64,000 bases of DNA, taken from the NCBI RefSeq assembly GCF_022865125.1, contig NZ_CP094828.1, positions 1,178,001-1,242,000 on the forward strand. The letters are read 5' to 3'. Below, one piece after another: positions 40,735 through 48,228 of this stretch. Source of the stretch: Acuticoccus sp. I52.16.1. GTDB taxonomy: Bacteria > Pseudomonadota > Alphaproteobacteria > Rhizobiales > Amorphaceae. Both the position numbers and the translations under genes were made by a program. Within the stretch, counting starts at the first letter, position 1, and every line of letters begins with the position of its first letter. The notes beneath the pieces are model-generated. The model did no database searches, was not told where the DNA came from, and saw only the letters and a list, made by a program, of their open reading frames with translations.

Positions 40735-42090
40735 TCATGCGTGGATGCGCAGGCCGGGGCGCCCGTCGAGGCGAGCATCGAGGCGAGCGTCGAGTGTCGT
40801 GACGAACCGGTCGTCGCACTTCAGGCGGCGCCGCGCCGCGAGCACCCTGTCGAGCGCCACCCGGTCACCGCGCTCGGCCGCGGCCTTGGCGAGGGTCCGC
40901 ACGAATACGTCGCGTTGCGCGTGGCTCCCGCCGAGGTCCTGCAGCCGGGTCGCGAGGACGCCGAGCGCCGCCGGCCCGCGCGGGCCGAAGCCGAACGACA
41001 GGATCACGCCCGCCAGGTCGACCCCCACCGCGTTCATCACGTCGCCCTGGTCCGTCTCGTCCGTGGCCTGCGCGGCCATCGCGGCGGCGAGTTCGCGGGC
41101 ACTGGCGACGTCGCCGGCCGCGACGAGGGCGATGAGATTATGGAGCGCCGCGAAGGCGAGTGTCGCGTCGCGGCGGCGCTTGCGTGCGATCTCCGCCAGC
41201 GCCTCCCAGCGATCGCCGACGGCGATGCCGTCCAGTTCGAGGCGCCACAGCAGCGACACCGCGTTCGCCATATCGCGGAAATCATCGGTGGGAAGCGGGC
41301 GCACCTCGGTGTCGTAGAGGTCCAGCACCCGCGCGTGGTCGCCGGCCTCCAGGTGGAACAGGGCGAGATGCCAGGCCATGTGGAAGGCGAAGTTGTTGCA
41401 CCCGGTCCAGACCGGTCGGGCCGCCTCGATCCAGCCGATCCCGTCGGCGATAGCGCCGCGCATCTCGTAGACATGGCCGACGGCGTGGAGGCCCCATGCG
41501 TCGTCCGGCGCCCAGGCGACGGCGCGGCGGCCGACCCATTCCGCGGCGGCGAGTTCGCCGGCCTCCTCCAGGCCGAAGGCGTGGCATCCGAGGACATAGC
41601 CGAAGCCCGGCCGCTCCGCCTCCCAAGCCGGTAGAACGAGGCCGGTTCCCGCCAGCATGCCGGCGATGTCGCCCACCATGAAGCGCAGCGACTGCGCGAG
41701 TTTGACGTGGAGCAGCGCATGCGGATCGGTCGCGACGTAGGCGTCCAGGCGATCGGCGGCGGCGCGGAACCGGCCGTCCACGGCCAATGCCAGCGCATCG
41801 ACGAGCGCCGCCTCGGCCGGCACCGCATCGCCCTTGGCGTCTTTCGCTTCGCGCGCCGCCTGCAAAGCGAGCCGTGCGGCGGGCGCCAACTCGTCGCGGG
41901 CGAGGACGAGGCACGAGAACCCCCGCAAGGCGTGCGCCGCGACGAGGCCGGGGTCGCGCGCGATCGCCTGCTCGAGGGCGGCGCCGGCGTTCGGGCGATG
42001 GGCGAGGACGGCGTGGGTGGCGGCCTCGAAGGCCCGCAGCGCACTCGGGTCCGTCGCGGCGTGGGCGGTGCCGTAGCGGTCGACGGGCAT
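40735..42090 (-). CDS. tetratricopeptide repeat protein, TTC38 family
   Basis: A 451-residue TPR protein resembling eukaryotic TTC38. Distinctive family stretches: LVLPAWEAERPGFGYVLGCHAFGLEE, APDDAWGLHAVGHVYEMRG, TGCNNFAFHMAWHLALFHLE, LYDTEVRPLPTDDFRDMANAVSLLWRLE. Start at the ATG preceded by GGGAGG; the frame continues upstream for 52 codons but only as Arg/Pro-rich sequence. No signal peptide, so it is cytoplasmic. Function unknown in bacteria. A perfect 20-bp palindrome abuts its ribosome binding site. Confidence 0.85.
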   Translation of the reverse strand: MPVDRYGTAHAATDPSALRAFEAATHAVLAHRPNAGAALEQAIARDPGLVAAHALRGFSCLVLARDELAPAARLALQAAREAKDAKGDAVPAEAALVDALALAVDGRFRAAADRLDAYVATDPHALLHVKLAQSLRFMVGDIAGMLAGTGLVLPAWEAERPGFGYVLGCHAFGLEEAGELAAAEWVGRRAVAWAPDDAWGLHAVGHVYEMRGAIADGIGWIEAARPVWTGCNNFAFHMAWHLALFHLEAGDHARVLDLYDTEVRPLPTDDFRDMANAVSLLWRLELDGIAVGDRWEALAEIARKRRRDATLAFAALHNLIALVAAGDVASARELAAAMAAQATDETDQGDVMNAVGVDLAGVILSFGFGPRGPAALGVLATRLQDLGGSHAQRDVFVRTLAKAAAERGDRVALDRVLAARRRLKCDDRFVTTLDARLDARLDGRPGLRIHA

Positions 42091-42432
42091 CAGGCGCCTC
42101 CCGCGATGGCGCCATCGCGGCCGCCTGCCGCGCGGAAGCCGCGACCGCTCGGCGCGGCACCGCGGCCGGGGGACGGCGTGCCGGGCGACGCGGCGCGGCC
42201 GCCATGGCGCTCCGAAATTTCGCGATGGGTCCGTCTCATGGTGCAACTCCTTCGCCGTGTCACGGGGAACGGTCTGACAAGGGTTCGTTGCGACCGGGGC
42301 CCGGCGTTACGCCGGTGCGTCGTCACGTCGTCGTGAGGCGCGCGTCATCGCAGCCCGGCGCCGCCTTTCCGGGGGCGCCGAGTAAGCGGCCGGATGCCGC
42401 CGGGCGGTCGAGATCACGAGCGGCCCGGCAGG
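42091..42432. other. gene-free interval between TTC38-like and nrsF genes
   Basis: No credible coding frame. The left end carries the 20-bp palindrome listed separately; the rest is GC-rich sequence with no recognised motif. It must contain the TTC38 gene promoter and the 3' end of the nrsF transcript. Confidence 0.55.
42101..42120. promoter_or_regulatory. perfect 20-bp palindrome at the TTC38-like gene start
   Basis: CCGCGATGGCGCCATCGCGG is its own reverse complement. It lies 10 bases before the start codon and overlaps the Shine-Dalgarno GGGAGG by two bases. As DNA it would suit a dimeric repressor; as RNA it would fold into an 8-bp stem with a GCGC loop beside the ribosome binding site. 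Both would affect expression; neither is shown. Confidence 0.5.
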
Positions 42433-43077
42433 TCACCAACGCAGAAGCAGGGGGCCGAGGAGAGCGCCGGCGAGCGCCGCGAGCACGATACCGAGCGAGT
42501 ACCAGGTCAGAACGAAGAGCGCCGACGCCTCGGGGCAGTGCAGGCAGTAGACCGTGGCGGCGAGCGCGCCCGCCGTGAGCCCGGCCGCGGCGCCGGCCGC
42601 CCGCAACCGCGTCGGCGCCAATCGGCGATAGGCCCGGAGCAGACCGGCGAAGACCGGCACGGCGAGGGCGAGCACGAGCCACGGACAGCTCGCCCAGCTC
42701 TCGCCCAGCCATAGCGCCATCCGATCGGCGGGAGGTGTCCGCGTCAGCTCGACGGCGCCGAGGGCGCCGAGGAGCAGCACCGGCACCGCCGTCACCCAGG
42801 CGACGCGCCCGGGCGCGCGCCCCGGCCTGGCGAGCCGCATCGACATCGCGACGGCGGCGAGCGCCAGCGACAGGGTGTACGCCACCTTGGTCCACAACGC
42901 CGCGCCGCGGGCGGCCGTGCCGAGGTCGTCGCGCAAGCCCAGCACCGCGACCGCCAGGAGGGCAGAAACGGCCGCCCCCACCGCCGCGCCGGCCAGGATC
43001 CGCCGCTCCACCGCGCGGCGGCCGACGCGCGGAACGTCCCGGGCGAGCGATTGGACCAAGTCCTCCGTCGTCGTCAC
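42433..43077 (-). CDS. NrsF-type anti-sigma factor (DUF1109)
   Basis: A 214-residue membrane protein with a short cytoplasmic N-terminus (TTTEDLVQSLARDVPRVGRRAVERRI) and six hydrophobic segments, the layout of NrsF, the DUF1109 anti-sigma factor of Caulobacter SigF. Cys residues in SWASCPW and YCLHCPEA sit in or near helices, matching the family's conserved cysteines. It should hold the ECF sigma factor at the inner membrane until a stress such as oxidants or metals is sensed. Its GTG start overlaps the sigma gene's stop (GTGA). Confidence 0.88.
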   Translation of the reverse strand: MTTTEDLVQSLARDVPRVGRRAVERRILAGAAVGAAVSALLAVAVLGLRDDLGTAARGAALWTKVAYTLSLALAAVAMSMRLARPGRAPGRVAWVTAVPVLLLGALGAVELTRTPPADRMALWLGESWASCPWLVLALAVPVFAGLLRAYRRLAPTRLRAAGAAAGLTAGALAATVYCLHCPEASALFVLTWYSLGIVLAALAGALLGPLLLRW

Positions 43078-43610
43078 TGTTCGCCCCGAACCCGCACCAT
43101 CAGCGCCTTCAAGCCGCGATGCACCGAAACTTTGACATCGGACTCGCCGATGCCCCCCGCCTCCGCCGCCTCGGAGACGCTCAGCCCCTCGATCCGGGTG
43201 GCGCGGATCATCCGGGCCTGTTTGGGCGGAAGCTCGGCGAGGAGGCGCTCGACGTCGAGCTGCGCGACGACGCTCGCCTCGGTATCGGCCGCGGCCAGCG
43301 TCTCCTCGAGTCCGTCGATCGGCTGAAGCCGGCGGGTGCGGCGGAAATGATCGGCCATCTTGTAGCGCGCGATCGCGAACATCCAGGCGGTGAAGGGGCG
43401 CGCGCGGTCCCAGGTGGCGCGGCGCGTATGGACGGCGATCAGCGTTTCCTGCACGAGATCCTCGATATCGTTTTCGTCACCCCGCATGCGGTGCCGGTAG
43501 AAGCTGCGCAAAATCGGAACGAGCAGGCGCAACAAGGCCGCGTGAGCCGACGCATCGCCGTTCAGCCCGTCGATCATCAGGCCCCGCAACGCCCTCTCGG
43601 TCGACTGCAT
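43074..43610 (-). CDS. ECF RNA polymerase sigma factor (Caulobacter SigF-like)
   Basis: A 178-residue sigma factor: region 2 (DIEDLVQETLIAVHTRRATWDRARPFTAWMFAIARYKMADHFRR) and region 4 (LLAELPPKQARMIRATRIEGLSVSEAAEAGGIGESDVKVSVHRGLKAL). GAGGAGA lies six bases before the ATG. It is followed and overlapped by the NrsF anti-sigma gene. A GTAACC-N16-CGAA element 21 bases upstream matches the promoter pattern reported for Caulobacter SigF, so the pair should be autoregulated. Confidence 0.93.
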   Translation of the reverse strand: MQSTERALRGLMIDGLNGDASAHAALLRLLVPILRSFYRHRMRGDENDIEDLVQETLIAVHTRRATWDRARPFTAWMFAIARYKMADHFRRTRRLQPIDGLEETLAAADTEASVVAQLDVERLLAELPPKQARMIRATRIEGLSVSEAAEAGGIGESDVKVSVHRGLKALMVRVRGEQ

Positions 43611-43967
43611 CCACTCTCCTCGATGACGACTTCGGCCGAGCCGCCGGAACGGTTACATGGTGCCCTTCCGTTTCGTCGGGAGACAATCCATGCTCACCCC
43701 GTCGTATCGCATTCGCATTGGATGGCGGCGCCCCCACGCGGCCGGCCCGCCGGGCGACTGCGAGATCAACCGGCGGTCCGGCAAGGGAAATCGGGCCCGT
43801 TCACGATATCGAGCCCCATCGTTTTGTCGATATGAGCTTTCCACCGAGTCCTTCGAAGGTATTCCCCCCTTTCGCATCGGGCGTTCAACCAGCATACTGG
43901 TCGCACACGTTCTGAAAGAACGGATAAAACGGCCCGGCAAAAAGATCGGGTCATGGGAGGGATACAA
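43611..43967. other. gene-free divergent region between ECF sigma and dctP
   Basis: No gene seen. It holds the SigF-type promoter of the sigma/anti-sigma pair at its left end, a 10-bp palindrome CCTTCGAAGG (43850-43859), and ATATCG/CGATAT arms (43806-43811 and 43828-43833). A stretch of lower GC before dctP probably contains its promoter; no operator could be assigned. Confidence 0.55.
43631..43656 (-). promoter_or_regulatory. SigF-type ECF promoter (GTAACC-N16-CGAA)
   Basis: On the minus strand GTAACC (43656-43651) is followed after exactly 16 bases by CGAA (43634-43631), ending 21 bases before the sigma gene start codon. This is the element described for the Caulobacter SigF regulon and would make the operon self-activating. 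Confidence 0.7.
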
Positions 43968-44954
43968 ATGAAACGTGTCATCGCAGCTATTGCGTTCGCC
44001 GTCACCGCGCTGCCGCTCGGCGCCGCGCAAGCCCAGGACGCGGTCGAATTGCACGGAGCCTCGCAGTTCGGGGACGAGCACGCCTTCACCAAGGCGCTCG
44101 TCAAGTTCGAGGAGCTGGTGGATGCCTGCTACGACGGTGACGTCACCTTCGTCCTGCACAAAAACTCCGAACTCGGCCTGGAGAAGGACTATTTCAACTT
44201 CATGTCGCAGGGCGTCTCGGTCGACTACGCGATCGTCTCGCCGAGCCACATGTCGACCTATTCCAAGAAGGCGCCGCTGATGGACATGCCCTTCCTGTTC
44301 CGCGACACCGACCACTGGAACAAGGTACTCGAACAAGGCGGCCTCGACCCCATCGCGCAGGACGTGTCGGAGCGTGCGGACGTGGAGCTGATCGGCTATG
44401 CCGGCGGCGGCACGCGCAACCTTATCGTCAACCGCCCGGTCCGCACCATGGAAGACCTGAAGGGCCTGCCGATGCGCGTCATGGGCGCGCCGATCCAGAC
44501 GCGCATCTTCGACGCCGTCAACGCCGCTCCCTCCGTCATCGCCTATGACGAGGTCTACAACGCGATCCAGACCGGCGTGATCGACGCGGCCGAGAACGAG
44601 GCCGCCGGCATCGAGCAGATGAAATTCTACGAGGTCGGGCCGCACATCTCCAAGACGCAGCACGCCATCACCGTGCGGCCGATCGGGTTCGCCGGGAAGA
44701 CCATGCGCCGCCTGCCCGAAGCGTTGCAGGCCTGCATCCGCGAGGCCGGTGCCGAGGCCGGCAAGTACGGCCGCGACATCGAGTCCACCCAGGATTCGCA
44801 GAAGCTCGAGGCGATGGAGGACCAGGGCCTCCTCACCACCTACGAGTTCGAGGAGCGTGAGAAGCTGCTGGAGCTCGCCGAGCCGGTGAAGCGGGCCTAC
44901 GCCGAGGAACTCGGCGCGACCGACACCCTCGATCGGATCAACGCGATCCAATAA
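43968..44954 (+). CDS. TRAP transporter substrate-binding protein (DctP)
   Basis: A 328-residue periplasmic protein with signal peptide KRVIAAIAFAVTALPLGAAQAQ and GGGAGG before the ATG. DctP family stretches: NRPVRTMEDLKGLPMRVMGAPIQTRIFDAVNAAPSVIAYDEVYNAIQTGVIDAAENE (Arg in LPMRVMG contacts the carboxylate). It differs clearly from the first DctP in the window, so the ligand probably differs as well. It starts a dctP-dctQ-dctM operon; a stem-loop separates it from dctQ. Confidence 0.92.
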   Translation: MKRVIAAIAFAVTALPLGAAQAQDAVELHGASQFGDEHAFTKALVKFEELVDACYDGDVTFVLHKNSELGLEKDYFNFMSQGVSVDYAIVSPSHMSTYSKKAPLMDMPFLFRDTDHWNKVLEQGGLDPIAQDVSERADVELIGYAGGGTRNLIVNRPVRTMEDLKGLPMRVMGAPIQTRIFDAVNAAPSVIAYDEVYNAIQTGVIDAAENEAAGIEQMKFYEVGPHISKTQHAITVRPIGFAGKTMRRLPEALQACIREAGAEAGKYGRDIESTQDSQKLEAMEDQGLLTTYEFEEREKLLELAEPVKRAYAEELGATDTLDRINAIQ

Positions 44955-44968
44955 CGAGCGACCTCGAT

Positions 44969-44997
44969 CGGACGGGAGGCGCGCTGCCGCCCGTCCG
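44969..44997 (+). terminator. stem-loop between dctP and dctQ
   Basis: CGGACGGG (44969-44976) and CCCGTCCG (44990-44997) pair perfectly. After one mismatch the stem continues with GGC/GCC around a GCGCT loop. It fills the 55-base gap after the dctP stop and has no T-tract. It probably protects the upstream message end or reduces read-through so that the binding protein is made in excess. Confidence 0.55.
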
Positions 44998-45009
44998 TGT
45001 GGTCTCGCC

Positions 45010-45564
45010 ATGATCCGCATACTCGACATCATCTACTGGGCGCTCAGGGTCGCGATCACGCTCCTGATCGCCGCCCTCATCGTGCCGGTCACGATGCAGG
45101 TCCTGTCGCGCTACACGGGCCTCGTTCCGCGCTTCATCTGGACCGAGGAGCTTGCTCGGTTCTGCTTCGTCTGGATGATCATGGTCGGCTCCATGATCGC
45201 CGTCCGCGATGACACCCACTTCGACGTCGACCTCCTGCCCGTCCCCGAGACGGCGCGCGCCTTGGGCCTCGCCAAGCTCGTGCGGCACCTCGCCATGGCC
45301 GGGCTGGCGGTGGCGTTCCTCTGGTACGGCCGCCCCTTCGTCAATCAGGGCTTGATGCAGACGTCGGAGATCGCCGAGCTGCCGATGGTGACGATCTACG
45401 TCGCCTGGCCGCTCGCCGGCGCCGTATGGCTGGTGTTCCTGATCGAGAAGATCGCCCGCGACATCCACTATGTCCGGCTGGGATCCGTGCCGCTGCCCCC
45501 CTACGATCCGATCCGGCGCTCGGGCGATCTCGAGGCCGTGGAGCATGTCGATGTCCCCCGCTGA
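45010..45564 (+). CDS. TRAP transporter small permease (DctQ)
   Basis: A 184-residue four-helix membrane protein: VAITLLIAALIVPVTMQVLSRYTG, FIWTEELARFCFVWMIMVGSMIAVRDDTHFDVDLLP (the WTEE and HFDVD signatures of DctQ), then two further helices and a soluble C-tail. No strong ribosome binding site is seen before the ATG. It overlaps the large permease gene by 14 bases. Confidence 0.9.
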   Translation: MIRILDIIYWALRVAITLLIAALIVPVTMQVLSRYTGLVPRFIWTEELARFCFVWMIMVGSMIAVRDDTHFDVDLLPVPETARALGLAKLVRHLAMAGLAVAFLWYGRPFVNQGLMQTSEIAELPMVTIYVAWPLAGAVWLVFLIEKIARDIHYVRLGSVPLPPYDPIRRSGDLEAVEHVDVPR

Positions 45565-46855
45565 GGTCGCCCTTATCCTGTTCGGCACGTTCATCGCGCT
45601 GGTCATCCTGCGCGTGCCGGTCGCCTTCTCGCTCGGGCTGGCGTGCGTTCCCGTCTTCTTCATCTCCGACCGGCTGACGCCGAGCCTGCTGTTCGACCAG
45701 ATGTTCCGGTCCTACAACTCGTTCGTCCTGCTGGCGGTGCCGTTCTTCCTGCTGGCGGCCAACCTGATGAATTCGGCCGGCATCACGCAGCGGCTCGTCA
45801 ACCTGTCGCGCGTGGCGGTGGGGCACCTGCCGGGCGGCCTCGGCCACATCAACGTGCTGGTGTCGATGCTGTTCGCGGGCATCTCCGGCTCGTCGACGGC
45901 GGACGCCGCCGGCATCGGCTCCCTGCTGATCCCGCAAATGAAGAAGGAAGGCTACGACTCCAGCTTCGCCGTCGCCGTCACCGCATGCTCGTCGGTGATG
46001 GGGGTGGTGATCCCGCCGTCGATCCTCATGGTGGTGTGGGGCGGGCTGATGTCGGTCTCGATCGGCGGGCTGTTCCTCGCCGGCATCCTGCCGGGGCTCC
46101 TCATCGCCGCTTCCATGATGGGGATCGTCTACATCTACGCCGTGCGGCGCGGCTACCCGGTCTACAAGCGGGCGAGCGGGCGGGAGTTCCTGCAGGCGCT
46201 GCTGGGGGCGCTGCTCCCGTTGGCGACGCCGGCAATCATCATCGGCGGCATCGTCGGCGGGTTCTTCACGCCCACCGAGGCCTCGGTCATCGCGGTGATC
46301 TACTCGCTGATCCTCGGCATGGTCGTCTACCGCACGATCACGCCGCGCCGGTTGCCGGTGGTGCTCTACGATTCGGCGCGCTTCGCGGCGATCTCGCTGT
46401 TCTGCATCGGCACCGCGTCGGCCTTCGGCTGGATCCTCGCCTACTTCAAGATCCCCCAGGCGCTGGTCAACGAAATGGCCACCTGGGGCGCGGGGCTGAC
46501 CGAGACCGGCATCCTCATCGCCCTCGCCTTCCTGATCGTGGGCATGTTCATCGACGCGATCCCGGCGATCATCATCCTCGGCACCGTCCTCTACCCGGTG
46601 GCGCAGGACGTCGGCATGCATCCGATCCATTTCGCGATCATCGGCGTCGTGTCGCTCGCCTTCGGCCTGGTGACACCGCCCTACGGTCTATGCCTCCTGA
46701 TCGCCAGCGCCATCGGCGAGATCCGCATGGTCCAGGCGCTGCGCGATGTCGCGATCATCCTGTCGGCGATGATCGCGGTGTTGCTCTTCATCATCCTGTT
46801 CCCGGATGCGATCCTGGCTCTGCCCCGCTGGCTGATGCCGCGCTTCGTCGGCTAG
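45551..46855 (+). CDS. TRAP transporter large permease (DctM)
   Basis: A 434-residue polytopic protein, start at the second of two close ATGs because GGAG lies seven bases upstream. DctM signatures: LAVPFFLLAANLMNSAGITQRLVNLSRVAVGHLPGGLGHINVLVSMLFAGISGSSTADAAG, FFTPTEASVIAV, and LVTPPYGLCLLIAS. It completes the second sodium-dependent organic-acid importer in the window. No catabolic enzyme is attached to this operon. Confidence 0.93.
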   Translation: MSPAEVALILFGTFIALVILRVPVAFSLGLACVPVFFISDRLTPSLLFDQMFRSYNSFVLLAVPFFLLAANLMNSAGITQRLVNLSRVAVGHLPGGLGHINVLVSMLFAGISGSSTADAAGIGSLLIPQMKKEGYDSSFAVAVTACSSVMGVVIPPSILMVVWGGLMSVSIGGLFLAGILPGLLIAASMMGIVYIYAVRRGYPVYKRASGREFLQALLGALLPLATPAIIIGGIVGGFFTPTEASVIAVIYSLILGMVVYRTITPRRLPVVLYDSARFAAISLFCIGTASAFGWILAYFKIPQALVNEMATWGAGLTETGILIALAFLIVGMFIDAIPAIIILGTVLYPVAQDVGMHPIHFAIIGVVSLAFGLVTPPYGLCLLIASAIGEIRMVQALRDVAIILSAMIAVLLFIILFPDAILALPRWLMPRFVG

Positions 46856-46958
46856 GAGGGGCGCGGCGCCCGCTCCGGGTGCCGCTCCCCCGCCGTCCGT
46901 GGAAACGCCGACGAGTCCGGCAACCCGGCCAATCTCGACGGGGCGCCGGCGGCCCGCG

Positions 46959-48104
46959 TCAGAAGTCGCCGTCGAAGATCAGGATCACGTAGGCCAGGAA
47001 GACCGCCAGATGGACGACGCCCTGCAACGCATTGGTGCGCGTGCCGACGAAGGTCACGATGCTGATCGCCAGCGACAGCGCCAGGATCACGACCCCCGAT
47101 GACGACAGGCCCAGCTCGATCGGAAGGTCGACGATCCACGCTGCGGTCAGCACCGCCGGCACCGTGAGGCCGATGGTGGCGAGCGCCGAGCCCAGGCAGA
47201 TGTTCACCGCCCGCTGCTGCTGATTGTGGCGCGCCGCGTCGAGCGCGGCCAGCCCCTCCGGCGTCAGGATCATGATGGCGACGATGAAGCCGCCCAGCGC
47301 CACCGGCGCCCCGATCTGAGCGATGCCGAAGTCCACATAGACCGCGAGCTTCTTCGACATCAGCACCAGCGGCACCAGCGTCAGCAGAAGGCCGAGAACG
47401 TGGACGCCGGTGCTCTTGGGCCGGACGTGATGCATCGGCTCGGGCGCATTGTCGTCGTCGTGGGCGGGCTGCTGGAAGACGTTGGGATTCTGCACCGTCT
47501 GGTACAGCAAGAAGATGCCGTAGAGCGCGATCGAGACGACGATCTGAAAGACGGTCTGAAGGTTGGACAGCCCCCCGCCCGGCGCCGACGGCGTGAAGCG
47601 CGGCAGCACCAGGCTGGTGATCGCCACCGGCAGCAGCACCACGAGATAGGCGTTGGCGCCCGACAGGTTGAACACCTGCAACCCATGCCGCAGCCCCCCG
47701 AGCAGCAGGCTGAGGCCGACGAGACCGTTGAGTACGATCATCAACACCGAGAACATCGTGTCGCGCGCCAGAGTGGGCGTGTTCTCGCCCGTCAGCATCA
47801 CCGCGGTGATCAGCGCCACCTCGATGCCGATCACCGAGAGCGTGAGGATCAGCGTGCCGAGGGGCTCGCCGAAGATGACCGCCAGACACTCGGCGTGGTG
47901 GACGACGCGGAACACCGCCATCAGCATTACCACGAAGATGAGGCCGAGCACGACGAGCGAGCCGGCTTCGCCGATCAGATCCGGCTTCAGCGCGCCGCCC
48001 AGCGCCGTCAGCAGTGCGAAGACGCCCCAGATCAGCACGGTCGGCCATTCGGCGAGGAAGGCGAGCGGACCGGTCCGCCCCGGCTGATGGTCCTGCTTGG
48101 GCAA
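46959..48104 (-). CDS. calcium:proton antiporter (ChaA/Cax family)
   Basis: A 381-residue membrane protein with two related halves: AVIFGEPLGTLILTLSVIGIEVALITAVML and ILTPEGLAALDAARHNQQQRAVNICLGSALATIGLTVPAVL, which are the paired alpha-repeat motifs with acidic residues that bind Ca2+ or Na+. A His/Asp-rich loop (AHDDDNAPEPMHHVRP) lies between the halves. The start is TTG with GGAGGG upstream. Family role is export of Ca2+ or other cations in exchange for protons at alkaline pH. Confidence 0.9.
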   Translation of the reverse strand: MPKQDHQPGRTGPLAFLAEWPTVLIWGVFALLTALGGALKPDLIGEAGSLVVLGLIFVVMLMAVFRVVHHAECLAVIFGEPLGTLILTLSVIGIEVALITAVMLTGENTPTLARDTMFSVLMIVLNGLVGLSLLLGGLRHGLQVFNLSGANAYLVVLLPVAITSLVLPRFTPSAPGGGLSNLQTVFQIVVSIALYGIFLLYQTVQNPNVFQQPAHDDDNAPEPMHHVRPKSTGVHVLGLLLTLVPLVLMSKKLAVYVDFGIAQIGAPVALGGFIVAIMILTPEGLAALDAARHNQQQRAVNICLGSALATIGLTVPAVLTAAWIVDLPIELGLSSSGVVILALSLAISIVTFVGTRTNALQGVVHLAVFLAYVILIFDGDF

Positions 48105-48228
48105 GGCGGTCCCTCCGGCACGTTACGCAGGGGCGCGCGATGCAACCGGCACGCCACCCACCATCGCTAGCAGCCGCGGCACCCGTCGCCAAGGCGATCG
48201 GCGTCGCGCCGACGCCGCGTGCGGGCGG

